Positions 6,970 through 16,582 of a stretch of 64,000 bases of DNA are shown one piece after another. The stretch lies in NCBI GenBank assembly GCA_041483135.1, contig JBGPFE010000002.1:62001-126000 (forward strand). Direction: 5' to 3'. This stretch comes from PALSA-1004 sp041483135. Lineage in GTDB: Bacteria > Pseudomonadota > Gammaproteobacteria > Burkholderiales > SG8-41. The position numbers were made by a program, and so were the translations under genes. Below the pieces are notes generated by a model that saw only the letters and a program-made list of their open reading frames with translations, was not told where the DNA came from and searched no databases. Each line of letters begins with the position of its first letter. Positions within the stretch are counted from its first letter, which is position 1.

Positions 6970-8123
6970 GCTCCACTCTTGCCGGCGCGCAGCGTCATAA
7001 CCTCACGCTCGTCGATAGGCACGCACAATACGGCCGCAACCACGCTCAACGCCACGCAGAAGATCCATACCGTAGTGTAGGAGCCGGTGAGGTCGAACAT
7101 ATAACCGCCGTACCAGGCACCGAGAAAACTGCCGACCTGATGGCCGAGAAATGCAATGCTGAACAGCGTCGACAGATATTTCACGCCGAAAATCTGCGCC
7201 ACCAGGCCGTTGGTCAGGGGCACGGTGCCGAGCCAGGTCAGGCCCATCGCGATGCCGAATCCCCAGATGGTGACAGTCGACAGCGGCAGCGCGATGAACA
7301 GCGTGATCGCGATCGCCCGTATGCCATAAATCCATACCAGCAGATTCTTTTTGCTGTAACGCCCGCCGAGCAGGCCGCTCGCGTAGGAACCTACGATATT
7401 GAATAATCCGATCAGCGCGAGCGCCGTCATGCCCTCGGTCGGCGACAGGCCTTTATCGACGAGATAGGCGGGCAGGTGGACCATGATGAAAATCGTCTGA
7501 AAGCCGCAGACCAGGAAACTCGCGGTCAGATACCAGAAACCCCGGTGCGTCGCCGCCTCATGGATAGCCGAACTCAGGCTCTGATCGCTGGCATGCGCGG
7601 CGCGATTGCTACCGGCAAGAGCGGCTGCGAGAGGCACGATCAGCAATGAAGACAGCGCTAGCAACAGTAGCGCATTGAGCCAGCCGAAGTGACTGATGAG
7701 ACCCTGCTGGTAGGGCAGCATCGCGAACTGCCCGAACGAACCGGCAGCGCCGACCAGCCCGAGCGCAGCACTGCGTTTCTCCTGCGGCACGGCGCGCCCG
7801 ACCACCCCCATCACGACGCCGAATCCGGAGCCGCTTAAACCCAATCCGACCAGGATGCCGGCACTCAAATCGAACATGAAGCCGCTCGTTGAGTACGCCA
7901 TTAGCACCAGGCCGAGCGCGTAAAACAGGCCGCCGGCGATCACCACGCGCGCGGCGCCGAACTTGTCGGCGATCATTCCGGCAAACGGCTGCGCGCAGCC
8001 CCACACCAGGTTCTGCAGCGCGATAGCGAACGCGAAGGTCTCGCGGTTCCAGCCCAGGTCGAGAGTCATCGGCTGCAGGAACAGGCCGAGGCCGTGGCGC
8101 GAGCCGAGCGAAAGCATCAGCAC
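6966..8123 (-). CDS. MFS transporter
   Basis: Major facilitator of at least 385 residues with about eleven or twelve hydrophobic helices. The cytoplasmic loop motif after helix 2 is seen as GMIADKFGAARVV. It resembles oxalate/formate-antiporter-like or monocarboxylate MFS members of betaproteobacteria. The start is uncertain: the same frame stays open for 29 more codons upstream (8124-8210) and encodes a plausible first helix (WRTPAVILACGSLVL), but has no ATG there; only GTG at 8129 is near. It heads the minus-strand run MFS, small protein, panB-like. Substrate unknown, probably an organic anion. Confidence 0.82.
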   Translation of the reverse strand: MLMLSLGSRHGLGLFLQPMTLDLGWNRETFAFAIALQNLVWGCAQPFAGMIADKFGAARVVIAGGLFYALGLVLMAYSTSGFMFDLSAGILVGLGLSGSGFGVVMGVVGRAVPQEKRSAALGLVGAAGSFGQFAMLPYQQGLISHFGWLNALLLLALSSLLIVPLAAALAGSNRAAHASDQSLSSAIHEAATHRGFWYLTASFLVCGFQTIFIMVHLPAYLVDKGLSPTEGMTALALIGLFNIVGSYASGLLGGRYSKKNLLVWIYGIRAIAITLFIALPLSTVTIWGFGIAMGLTWLGTVPLTNGLVAQIFGVKYLSTLFSIAFLGHQVGSFLGAWYGGYMFDLTGSYTTVWIFCVALSVVAAVLCVPIDEREVMTLRAGKSGA

Positions 8124-8357
8124 CAGGCTGCCGCAAGCAAGAATTACAGCTGGCGTGCGCCAGCCCGCGCCGCCCGTATTTCCAGAATCGATGATGAGAG
8201 CCCCCGTCCTTCACCGCCAGCCGCCGCCAGCTGGGATAAAATCATTATCGCACAAAGGGCTAACGGCGGATTCCGCAGCCGTTTCTGACCTGACATTGTG
8301 GGCTTTTTTGTGCTATGTTCGCGCGCTTTGCGCGGTGCGCCACGCAAGACGATCTCA

Positions 8358-11300
8358 ATGCTCAAACTGCCACACGGGTTATCGTTCACAGATCTTTATC
8401 ACCGCGACGGGTTGTTGCGCCTCGACGCTGCGTTTGTGCGCGCACTCGCAGCGAGCGACAGTAGATTATGCCAGCGCCTGCTCGAGGCGCGCGCCCAGCC
8501 CGATGCGCTGGCGGTGAAACAGGAATCTGAGCTGCTGATCGCGCTTGCGCCGCACCTGGAAGACTTCGTCGCCGCGCTGTTTGGCATCGAAACCGCCGTT
8601 GCACAGCTCGCACAGCGCCACAACGAACTCGCGCCGCTTTACAGTTGCAAGCGCGTGTTCGTGCAGCGCAAGGCAATGCACAAGTTCAAGGCCGGCGAGG
8701 CTGCGCAATTCGATGGCGCGGCGTTGCGCGCTGAACTTGCACCATTGGTCGGCGGCGAATTCAGCGAGCTCGCCTTTGCGCGGCAGGTGATGATCTGGCA
8801 TCAAGACGATGCAGCGCACGTGCGCGAACTCGATCTCGGGTTGCGCTATGCGGCATGGGCTGCGCTGACGCCGGCCGGCAAGGCGTTCCACGCATCAGGC
8901 GTGTTGTTCAAGGTGCCGCACAAGCTCGACTACCAGCACCTGGTGCCGCTGGTGGCGGACCTATCGGCCGGTTACACCGTTTACACGCTCGACGCTTCCC
9001 GTCTGCGGCGGCGCGCAGGTTTCAAGCTCACCGACGCCGGTACCGATCTGACCGGCGCGCTCGATGAGGCGCATTACTGCATCTGGTGCCACGAGCAGGG
9101 CAAGGATTCGTGCTCGAAAGGGCTCAGGGTAAAAGGCGCGAACGGCGGCGGGGCGGCAGCGTTCAGGAAAAGCCCGTTCGGCGTCACGCTCGCCGGTTGC
9201 CCGCTCGAAGAAAAAATTTCCGAGTTTCACAAGCTCAAGACCGAGGGCGTAGCGTTAGGCGCGCTCGCGATGATCGTCGTCGACAATCCGATGGTCGCGG
9301 CAACCGGCCACCGCATCTGCAACGATTGCATGAAATCGTGCATCTACCAGAAGCAGGAGCCGGTCGACATACCGCAGGCGGAAACGCGCACGCTGAAGGA
9401 CGTGCTAGAGCTGCCGTGGGGCTTCGAGATTTACAGCCTGCTCACGCGCTGGAATCCGCTCAACTTGCGCACGCCTTGTCCGAAGCCGAGGTCGGGCAAG
9501 CGCGTGCTGATCGCCGGCATGGGACCGGCCGGATTTTCGCTGGCACATTTTCTGATGAACGACGGCCATACCGTGGCCGGCATCGATGGCCTCAAGATCG
9601 AGCCGCTGCCGGCGCGAATTTCGGGCGTCGATGCACGTGGCCGGCGCGTGCCATTCGAGCCGATCCGCGACGTGCGCGTACTGTATGAAGCGCTCGACGA
9701 ACGAGTAATGGCGGGCTTCGGCGGTGTCGCCGAATACGGCATCACGGTGCGCTGGGACAAGAACTTCCTGAAAGTCGTGCGACTGCTGCTCGAGCGCCGT
9801 GGCCAGTTCGCGCTGTTCGGCGGCGTGCGTTTCGGCGGCACGCTGACAGTCGACGATGCTTTTGCGCTGGACTTCGACCACGTCGCGCTCGCCATCGGCG
9901 CCGGCAAACCGACGGTGCTCGACATGCCGAACGGGCTCGCACGCGGCGTGCGTACCGCGTCGGACTTTCTGATGGCGCTGCAATTGACCGGCGCGGCCAA
10001 GGCCGACTCGATCGCCAATATGCAGTTGAGGCTGCCGGTCGTAGTAGTCGGCGGCGGCCTGACTGCGATCGACACCGCGACGGAATCGCTGGCTTACTAC
10101 CCCCTGCAGGTCGAGAAATTCCTGCGGCGCTACGAAGCGCTCGCGCGCGAGCATGGCGAGACAGCGGCGCGCATCGCCTGGAATGAAGAAGAACGCGCAG
10201 TCGCGGATGAGTTCCTCGCGCATGCGCGCGCAATCCGCTTGGAGCGCCAGGCAGCGGCTGATAAGGGACGCGATCCGCGCATCCTCGAGTTACTGCAATC
10301 GTGGGGCGGCGTCACCATCGCCTATCGCCGGCGCCTGATCGACAGCCCGTCGTACACGCTCAACCACGAGGAAGTACAGAAGGCGCTCGAAGAAGGCGTC
10401 CGTTTCGCCGAAGGCCTGACGCCACTCAGGATCGATGTCGATCAGCATGGTCATGCGCGGGCATTGCGCGTCTCGGTGCAGACGCGCGGCGAGGACGGCA
10501 AATGGAGCGAGACGCGACAGGCCGAGCTGCCGGCCAAAGCCATCCTGATAGCGGCGGGTACGCAACCCAACACGGTGCTTGCACGCGAGGACGTTGCGCA
10601 TTTTGTGCTCGACGGCAAACATTTCCGCGCCTGTGACGAGGATGGCAAGCCGGTCGCCGCGGAAAAGTCGATCGCCAAGCCCGAGCAGGTGAGGGTGCTG
10701 CTGTCGCGGCGCGACGACGGCCGTTTCGTGAGTTACTTCGGCGATGTGCATCCGTCGTTCTTCGGCAACGTGGTAAAAGCCATCGGCAGCGCCAAGCAGG
10801 GCTATCCGGTGGTGAGCCGCGTGCTGCAGAAAGTCAACGCGGCAGCCGAGGTGAGCGACGAGCAATTTCTGGCGCGGCTCAACGATGAGCTGCGCGCGAC
10901 GGTGCACGAAGTGATCCGGCTCACGCCGATGATCGTCGAAGTCGTGGTGCGAGCTCCGCTGGCCGCGCGGCGCTTCCGTCCCGGCCAGTTCTACCGGCTG
11001 CAGAATTACGAAACGAGCGCGCTCAACGCCGAGCAGACGCGGCTCGCGATGGAAGGCCTTGCGATGACCGGCGCGTGGGTCGATCCCAAGCAGGGATTGA
11101 TTTCCACCATCGTGCTCGAAATGGGTGGCTCGTCGGATATGTGCGTGCTGCTCAAGCCCGGGGAGCCGGTCGTGCTGATGGGCCCCACGGGCACGCCGAC
11201 CGAAATCCCGGCGAACGAAACCGTGGTGCTGGCCGGCGGCGGCCTCGGCAATGCGGTGTTGTTTTCAATCGGGCAGGCGATGCGCCGCGCGGGCTGCAAG

Positions 11301-11873
11301 GTGCTCTATTTCGCCGGCTACAAGCACATGATGGACCGCTACAAGATCGCCGACATCGAAGCGGCAGCCGACCTCGTGGTGTGGTGCTGCGATGAGGAGC
11401 CCGGATTCACGCCCGACCGGCCGCAGGACAAGACTTTTGTCGGCAACATCGTGCAGGCCATGCATGCCTATGCCGTGGGCAATCTGGGCGTCCAGACGAT
11501 CGCGATCAAGGCCGCAGACCGTTTGATTGCCATCGGCTCCGACCGCATGATGGCGGCGGTCGCGCGCGCGCGGCACGCGGAGCTCAAGCCGTTCCTCAAG
11601 CCGCGCCATTTCGCGATCGGCTCGATCAACTCGCCGATGCAGTGCATGATGAAGGAAATCTGCGCGCAGTGCCTGCAGCCGCACGTCGATCCGCAGACCG
11701 GCAAGACCACTTACGTCTTCTCGTGCTTCAACCAGGACCAGCCACTAGACAGCGTGGACTGGAATGCGCTCGATCAGCGCCTGCGCCAGAACTCGGTGCA
11801 GGAAAAGCTCACCGCCGAGTGGATCGACCACTGCCTGGTCAAGCTCGGCGAACGCCGGATGCAGCGGGTATGA
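8358..11873 (+). CDS. large Fe-S/FAD oxidoreductase: GltD-like core fused to a PyrK/FNR-like C-terminus
   Basis: About 1171 residues. After an N-terminal part of unknown fold (about 1-230) come Cys motifs C241-x2-C244-x7-C252, C281, and C321-x2-C324-x3-C328, like the cluster domain of GltD-type proteins. A flavin disulfide-reductase-like core follows with GKRVLIAGMGPAG (near 379) and a second nucleotide site VVVVGGGLTAIDTA. The C-terminal third is an FNR-like module (FRPGQFYRLQNYE, VVLAGGGLGNAVL) ending in a PyrK-like 2Fe-2S motif C1096-x5-C1102-x2-C1105-x17-C1123. It probably moves electrons between NAD(P)H, flavins and a partner enzyme. ATG 8358 is preferred; an in-frame ATG at 8298 exists. 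Confidence 0.8.
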   Translation: MLKLPHGLSFTDLYHRDGLLRLDAAFVRALAASDSRLCQRLLEARAQPDALAVKQESELLIALAPHLEDFVAALFGIETAVAQLAQRHNELAPLYSCKRVFVQRKAMHKFKAGEAAQFDGAALRAELAPLVGGEFSELAFARQVMIWHQDDAAHVRELDLGLRYAAWAALTPAGKAFHASGVLFKVPHKLDYQHLVPLVADLSAGYTVYTLDASRLRRRAGFKLTDAGTDLTGALDEAHYCIWCHEQGKDSCSKGLRVKGANGGGAAAFRKSPFGVTLAGCPLEEKISEFHKLKTEGVALGALAMIVVDNPMVAATGHRICNDCMKSCIYQKQEPVDIPQAETRTLKDVLELPWGFEIYSLLTRWNPLNLRTPCPKPRSGKRVLIAGMGPAGFSLAHFLMNDGHTVAGIDGLKIEPLPARISGVDARGRRVPFEPIRDVRVLYEALDERVMAGFGGVAEYGITVRWDKNFLKVVRLLLERRGQFALFGGVRFGGTLTVDDAFALDFDHVALAIGAGKPTVLDMPNGLARGVRTASDFLMALQLTGAAKADSIANMQLRLPVVVVGGGLTAIDTATESLAYYPLQVEKFLRRYEALAREHGETAARIAWNEEERAVADEFLAHARAIRLERQAAADKGRDPRILELLQSWGGVTIAYRRRLIDSPSYTLNHEEVQKALEEGVRFAEGLTPLRIDVDQHGHARALRVSVQTRGEDGKWSETRQAELPAKAILIAAGTQPNTVLAREDVAHFVLDGKHFRACDEDGKPVAAEKSIAKPEQVRVLLSRRDDGRFVSYFGDVHPSFFGNVVKAIGSAKQGYPVVSRVLQKVNAAAEVSDEQFLARLNDELRATVHEVIRLTPMIVEVVVRAPLAARRFRPGQFYRLQNYETSALNAEQTRLAMEGLAMTGAWVDPKQGLISTIVLEMGGSSDMCVLLKPGEPVVLMGPTGTPTEIPANETVVLAGGGLGNAVLFSIGQAMRRAGCKVLYFAGYKHMMDRYKIADIEAAADLVVWCCDEEPGFTPDRPQDKTFVGNIVQAMHAYAVGNLGVQTIAIKAADRLIAIGSDRMMAAVARARHAELKPFLKPRHFAIGSINSPMQCMMKEICAQCLQPHVDPQTGKTTYVFSCFNQDQPLDSVDWNALDQRLRQNSVQEKLTAEWIDHCLVKLGERRMQRV

Positions 11874-11891
11874 AGCGTTAATTGTGCCGGC

Positions 11892-13220
11892 TTACTGCCG
11901 GCCCATCTCGCGCAAAGTGCCGGCCAGCGTGCCGACCAGCTCGTCGATCTGGCACTTGCTGATGATCAGCGGCGGTGAGAGCGCAATGATGTCCCCGGTC
12001 CAGCGCACCAGCGCCCCCTTCTCGTAGCAGCGCAGGAATGCCTCGTATGCGCGCGCTCCCGGCTTGCCCGGTATCGACTCAAGCTCGATGCCCGCGACCA
12101 TGCCCATGTTGCGCACGTCGATCACGTGCGGCAGCTCGCGCAATGAGTGCACTGCATCCTCGAAGTAAGGTGAAAGCTCGGCCGCGCGCTTGAACAGGCC
12201 TTCCTCCTCGAAAACTTCGAGGCTCGCCAGCGCAGCTGCCGCAGCCAGTGGATGGCCGGAGTAGGTATAACCGTGGAACAGCTCGATGGTGTTCTCAGGC
12301 GCGGCAGCCATCATCGCTTCATAGATACCCTTGCGTACCACTACCGCGCCCATTGGCACAGCGCCATTGGTGAGTCCTTTGGCGAGGCAGATCAAGTCGG
12401 GGATGACGCCGAGCTTCTCGCAGGCAAACGGCGCGCCGAGCCGGCCGAAGCCGGTGATGACTTCATCGAATATCAACAGAATTCCGAATTTGTCGCAGAT
12501 CTGGCGCAGCCGCTCCAGATAACCCTTGGGCGGCACCAGCACGCCGGTGGAGCCCGCGAGCGGCTCGACGATCACCGCTGCGATATTGGACGCGTCGTGC
12601 AGCGCGGCAATGCGGCTCTCGAGTTCGTCGGCGAGATGCGCGCCCCAGCCGGGCTGACCGCGGCTGAACGAGTTGTGCTCGAGATTATGGGTGTGAGGCA
12701 AATGGTCCACAGTCGAGAGCAGATTGCCGAACGCTTTGCGGTTGGCCGGAATGCCGCCGACCGACATGCCGCCGAAATTACCGCCGTGATAACCGCGCTC
12801 GCGGCCGATCAGCCAGCGACGGTTTCCTTCGCCGCGCGCGCGGTGGTAGGCAAGCGCGATCTTGAGCGCGGTTTCGACGGATTCGGAGCCCGAGTTGGTG
12901 AAGAACGTGTAATCGAGATCGCCCGGCAACAACTCCTTCAGGCGCTGCGCGACTTTGAACGGCAGCGGATGCCCCATCTGGAACGGCGGCGCGTAATCCA
13001 TGACCCCGGCCTGCGCCCGGATCGCCTCGACGATCTTCTGCCGGCCGTGACCGGCGTTGACGCACCACAGCGCGGCACAGCCGTCCAGCACCTGGCGCCC
13101 GTCCTCGGTGGTGTAGTGCATGTCCCGTGCCGAGACGAATATGCGCGGCGCCGCCTTGAACTGGCGGTTGGCGGTAAACGGCATCCAGAATGCTTCGAGA
13201 TCGTAATCGCGCGGTTGCAT
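11892..13220 (-). CDS. class III aminotransferase, omega-amino acid--pyruvate type
   Basis: PLP enzyme of 442 residues. N-terminal AFWMPFTANRQFK is typical of beta-alanine/omega-amino acid--pyruvate transaminases. Also present are FFTNSGSESVETALKIA, FDEVITGFGR and the PLP lysine at about residue 281 (CLAKGLTNGAVPMGAV). It would transfer an amino group from an omega-amino acid such as beta-alanine to pyruvate. I start at ATG 13220; an in-frame ATG at 13322 adds 34 residues lacking family character. It converges on the large flavoprotein gene and is divergent from the osmolyte-type transporter. Beta-alanine is a pantothenate precursor, but no pantothenate genes accompany it. Confidence 0.88.
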   Translation of the reverse strand: MQPRDYDLEAFWMPFTANRQFKAAPRIFVSARDMHYTTEDGRQVLDGCAALWCVNAGHGRQKIVEAIRAQAGVMDYAPPFQMGHPLPFKVAQRLKELLPGDLDYTFFTNSGSESVETALKIALAYHRARGEGNRRWLIGRERGYHGGNFGGMSVGGIPANRKAFGNLLSTVDHLPHTHNLEHNSFSRGQPGWGAHLADELESRIAALHDASNIAAVIVEPLAGSTGVLVPPKGYLERLRQICDKFGILLIFDEVITGFGRLGAPFACEKLGVIPDLICLAKGLTNGAVPMGAVVVRKGIYEAMMAAAPENTIELFHGYTYSGHPLAAAAALASLEVFEEEGLFKRAAELSPYFEDAVHSLRELPHVIDVRNMGMVAGIELESIPGKPGARAYEAFLRCYEKGALVRWTGDIIALSPPLIISKCQIDELVGTLAGTLREMGRQ

Positions 13221-13333
13221 GGTTATCGGCTGGAAGTTGCAGACGCTATTTTGCCGGGTCTGCGATGATTCGGCTACTATTGATTTTGAAACGCTAAGAC
13301 CGCCGGAGAAGGCGAACGACAAAGGCAGGGTTC

Positions 13334-14863
13334 ATGCAGCGATTATCGAAACTGGCGTTGGTTGCGATGCTGATGTATGTCGCGATAAGCAGTCAGTGCT
13401 GTGCGGCCGAGCTTGCCGTCGGCTCCAAGCGCTTCACCGAATCCTACATCCTGGGCGAGATCATCGCGCGCACTGCACGGCAGGCAGGCGAGGCGAGCGT
13501 TACTTTCAAGCCGGGACTCGGCAACACGGCGGTCGTGTTTGCCGCATTGAAAAACGGTGCGATCGACGTCTACCCCGAATATTCGGGTACCATCGCATTC
13601 GAACTGCTGGGGGGCAGATCCGGATACACGCTGGATGATATCAACCGCGCATTGGCATCGAACCGGCTCGCGGCATCGGTGCCGCTGGGTTTCAGTAATA
13701 CCTATGCGCTGGCGATGACTGAAAAGGCGGCGCAGCACCACGGCATACGCAGCATTTCCGATCTCGCGCGACACGCTGATCTGGAGTTCGGGCTATCGCA
13801 AGAGTTTCTCAACCGCAGGGACGGCTGGCCTGCATTGAAGCAGTTCTACCGTTTGCCGTTCGCTGCGCGCGGGCTCGATCACGGGCTGGCCTACGACGCG
13901 TTGACGGCCGGGCGCATCGACGTGATGGACGTTTACACCACCGATGCCAGGATCGAGCGCTATGGTTTGCGCGTGCTCGCCGACGACCGCAGTTTTTTTC
14001 CGCAATACACGGCGCTGCTGCTGCACCGCGCCGACTTGCCGCAGCGTTTGCCAGCAACCTGGGCCGCCCTGACTGCGTTAGCGGGCAAGATACCGGCCGA
14101 GCGCATGGTAGCGATGAATGCGGCGGTCGAGCTTGATGGCATGTCGTTCGCGCAAGCAGCCGACGATTTTGTTTCGAAAGGTCTGGCCCGAAATGATAAT
14201 CAGAGACGCGGTTTTGTGGACCAGCTGTTCGGCGAGGATTTCCTGCGCCTGACCGGGCAGCACCTGCTGCTGGTATTCGTGTCGCTCGCCGCAAGCTGCC
14301 TAGTCGGCATACCGCTCGGCATCTGGGCGGCGCGCTCGACCGCCGCCCGCCGCGTGATCATTCCCTCCGCCGGAGTACTGCAGACGATACCATCGCTCGC
14401 CTTACTTGCCTTCCTGATTGCCGCACTCAACCAGATCGGCACGCTGCCGGCGCTGGTCGCGTTGTTTTTATATGGCTTGTTGCCTATTGTGCGCAATACC
14501 GCGGCCGGGCTGGCGGAGGTTAAAGCGGGGCTCATCCAGGCCGCAGCAGCGCTGGGGCTGCAACGCAAAGACATTCTGAAGCTGATCGAACTGCCGCTTG
14601 CGTCGCGCACGATACTTGCAGGCGTGAAAACATCAGCGGTGATCAACGTCGGCACCGCGACTATCGCGGCCTTCATCGGCGCCGGCGGCTACGGCGAGCG
14701 TATCGTCGCCGGCCTTGCCGTCAACGACAACGCGCTGCTGCTTGCCGGTGCGATACCGGCGGCGGTACTCGCGATCATTATCGAAGCGGGGTTTAATTTC
14801 TCCGAGCGCTGGCTGGTGCCGCGCGGACTGCGCGCATCGACAAACAAACCAGATGGGCGCTAA
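13334..14863 (+). CDS. fused glycine betaine/choline-type binding protein and permease (OpuC/OsmF-like)
   Basis: 509 residues. A signal-like N-terminus is followed by a periplasmic binding domain (AELAVGSKRFTESYILGEI to about residue 290; VYPEYSGT is typical of choline/betaine binding), then a permease domain with about five helices from residue 310 and an EAA-like loop (AAALGLQRKDILKLIELPLA). Such binding-protein/permease chimeras normally pair with an OpuCA/ProV ATPase; none is adjacent, so the ATPase must be supplied elsewhere. Substrate by family: quaternary amine or related osmolyte. Its stop overlaps the stop of convergent nadB. Confidence 0.85.
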   Translation: MQRLSKLALVAMLMYVAISSQCCAAELAVGSKRFTESYILGEIIARTARQAGEASVTFKPGLGNTAVVFAALKNGAIDVYPEYSGTIAFELLGGRSGYTLDDINRALASNRLAASVPLGFSNTYALAMTEKAAQHHGIRSISDLARHADLEFGLSQEFLNRRDGWPALKQFYRLPFAARGLDHGLAYDALTAGRIDVMDVYTTDARIERYGLRVLADDRSFFPQYTALLLHRADLPQRLPATWAALTALAGKIPAERMVAMNAAVELDGMSFAQAADDFVSKGLARNDNQRRGFVDQLFGEDFLRLTGQHLLLVFVSLAASCLVGIPLGIWAARSTAARRVIIPSAGVLQTIPSLALLAFLIAALNQIGTLPALVALFLYGLLPIVRNTAAGLAEVKAGLIQAAAALGLQRKDILKLIELPLASRTILAGVKTSAVINVGTATIAAFIGAGGYGERIVAGLAVNDNALLLAGAIPAAVLAIIIEAGFNFSERWLVPRGLRASTNKPDGR

Positions 14864-16434
14864 CGCACCAGTACCGTGTGGCGCGCCTCGGACAGCATGC
14901 CAGGATAATCGCGGCTGAAATGCAGGCCGCGGCTTTCGTGGCGCAGTTGGGCGCTGCGCACGATCAGTTCGGCGGTCTGCACCAGATCGCGCAGTTCGAG
15001 CAGGTCGTTGGTGACGCGGAAGTTACTGTAGTAGTCGTGTATCTCGTCCTGCAGCAGCTTGATGCGGTGCAGCGCGCGTTCGAGCCGCTTGTTGGTACGC
15101 ACGATGCCGACGTAGTCCCACATGAAACGCCGCAACTCGTCCCAGTTGTGCGCGATCACGATTTCCTCGTCGGCATCGGTGACGCGGCTTTCGTCCCACT
15201 CCGGCAACACGGGCGAGGGCACTGCCCGTTGTTCTAGTATGTCCCTGGCCGCTGCCATGCCGAACACGAGGCATTCGAGCAGCGAGTTGCTCGCGAGCCG
15301 GTTGGCGCCGTGCAGCCCGGTACACGCAGTCTCGCCAATCGCATACAGCCCCGGGATATCGGTACGGCCAAGGCGGTCGGTCATGACGCCACCGCAGGTG
15401 TAATGCTCGGCCGGCACGACCGGGATCGCCTGGCGCGTAATGTCGATGCCGAGATCCTTGCAGTGGATGTAAATGTTGGGGAAATGCTGCTTGATGAATT
15501 CGGCCGGTTTGTGCGTGATGTCGAGGTAGACGCAGTCGAGGCCGCGTTTTTTCATTTCGAAATCGATTGCGCGCGCCACGATGTCACGCGGCGCGAGCTC
15601 GGCTCGCTTGTCGTGCGCTGGCATGAAACGCGTGCCGTCGGGCAGCTTGAGCACGCCGCCTTCGCCGCGCACCGCCTCGGAGATCAAAAACGGCTTGGCG
15701 TGCGCATGATAGAGGCAGGTCGGGTGGAACTGGATGAACTCCATGTTGGCCACCCGGCAGCCGGCGCGCCAGCCCATGGCGATGCCGTCGCCGGTCGAGG
15801 TATCGGGGTTGGTGGTGTAGAGATAGACTTTGCCGGCGCCGCCGGTGGCGAGTATCACGTGCTGGGCGGCGACGGTTACGACCCGGCCGCCGACGGTATC
15901 GAGCACGTAGCAGCCGTAACAGCGGTTATCCGACAGGCCAAGCTTGGCCCCGGTAATCACGTCGATCGCATTGTGCTGCTCGAGCAGCGTGATGTTGGGG
16001 TGCGCCTTGATCTTGGATTCGAGCGTGGTCTGCACCGCATGGCCGGTTGCGTCGTCGACGTGGATCACCCGGCGGTGGCTGTGGCCGCCTTCGGTTGTCA
16101 GGTGGTAGCCGGTGTCGCTGGCGGCATCGCGCGTGAACGGCACGCCCTCGCCGATCAACCATTCGACGCATTCCCGTCCGCGTTCGATGACGTAGCGGGT
16201 AACGGCCTCGTCGCACAGTCCGGCGCCGGCGACCTGAGTGTCGAGAATATGGCTGTCGGTGGTGTCGTCGCCGGCCAGCACTGCTGCGATGCCGCCCTGT
16301 GCCCAGTTGCTGGCGCCATCCAATAGCTGTTTCTTGGTGGCCAGGCCGACTTTGCGCTGTTCGGCGAGGTGGAGGGCCAGCGTCAGACCTGCGAGTCCGC
16401 TGCCTATGATCAAGACGTCAAAACGAAGCGCCAT
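14860..16434 (-). CDS. nadB: L-aspartate oxidase
   Basis: Flavoenzyme of 524 residues that oxidises L-aspartate to iminoaspartate, the first step of NAD synthesis. Marks are the FAD-binding DVLIIGSGLAGLTLALHLA at the N-terminus, ASNWAQGGIAA, HSHRRVIHVDDATGHAV, EFIQFHPTCLY, the active-site region YTCGGVMTDRLGRT and a C-terminal helical domain. Start ATG 16434 places the FAD motif at the usual distance from the N-terminus; a longer in-frame start at 16524 adds residues without family character. Divergent from rpoE, a common betaproteobacterial arrangement. Confidence 0.95.
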   Translation of the reverse strand: MALRFDVLIIGSGLAGLTLALHLAEQRKVGLATKKQLLDGASNWAQGGIAAVLAGDDTTDSHILDTQVAGAGLCDEAVTRYVIERGRECVEWLIGEGVPFTRDAASDTGYHLTTEGGHSHRRVIHVDDATGHAVQTTLESKIKAHPNITLLEQHNAIDVITGAKLGLSDNRCYGCYVLDTVGGRVVTVAAQHVILATGGAGKVYLYTTNPDTSTGDGIAMGWRAGCRVANMEFIQFHPTCLYHAHAKPFLISEAVRGEGGVLKLPDGTRFMPAHDKRAELAPRDIVARAIDFEMKKRGLDCVYLDITHKPAEFIKQHFPNIYIHCKDLGIDITRQAIPVVPAEHYTCGGVMTDRLGRTDIPGLYAIGETACTGLHGANRLASNSLLECLVFGMAAARDILEQRAVPSPVLPEWDESRVTDADEEIVIAHNWDELRRFMWDYVGIVRTNKRLERALHRIKLLQDEIHDYYSNFRVTNDLLELRDLVQTAELIVRSAQLRHESRGLHFSRDYPGMLSEARHTVLVR

Positions 16435-16582
16435 CGGAGGATTGCGGATAAAAGTCGGCATTCTATAGCATCGCCGGCTGCCGGCTGCCGGTCCCCCAGC
16501 CGGTCCCTGCGGCAATAACCCCATTCATCAGTGAACTAATTCACGGCTTCGCCTGTCTGTCGCTTAACAGTTACGCACCGGG

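Noticed and set aside
11884..11905. GCCGGC-5-GCCGGC hairpin at the convergent end of the flavoprotein and aminotransferase genes
   Set aside because: Only 6 bp, no poly-T on either strand, and it partly lies in the aminotransferase coding sequence.
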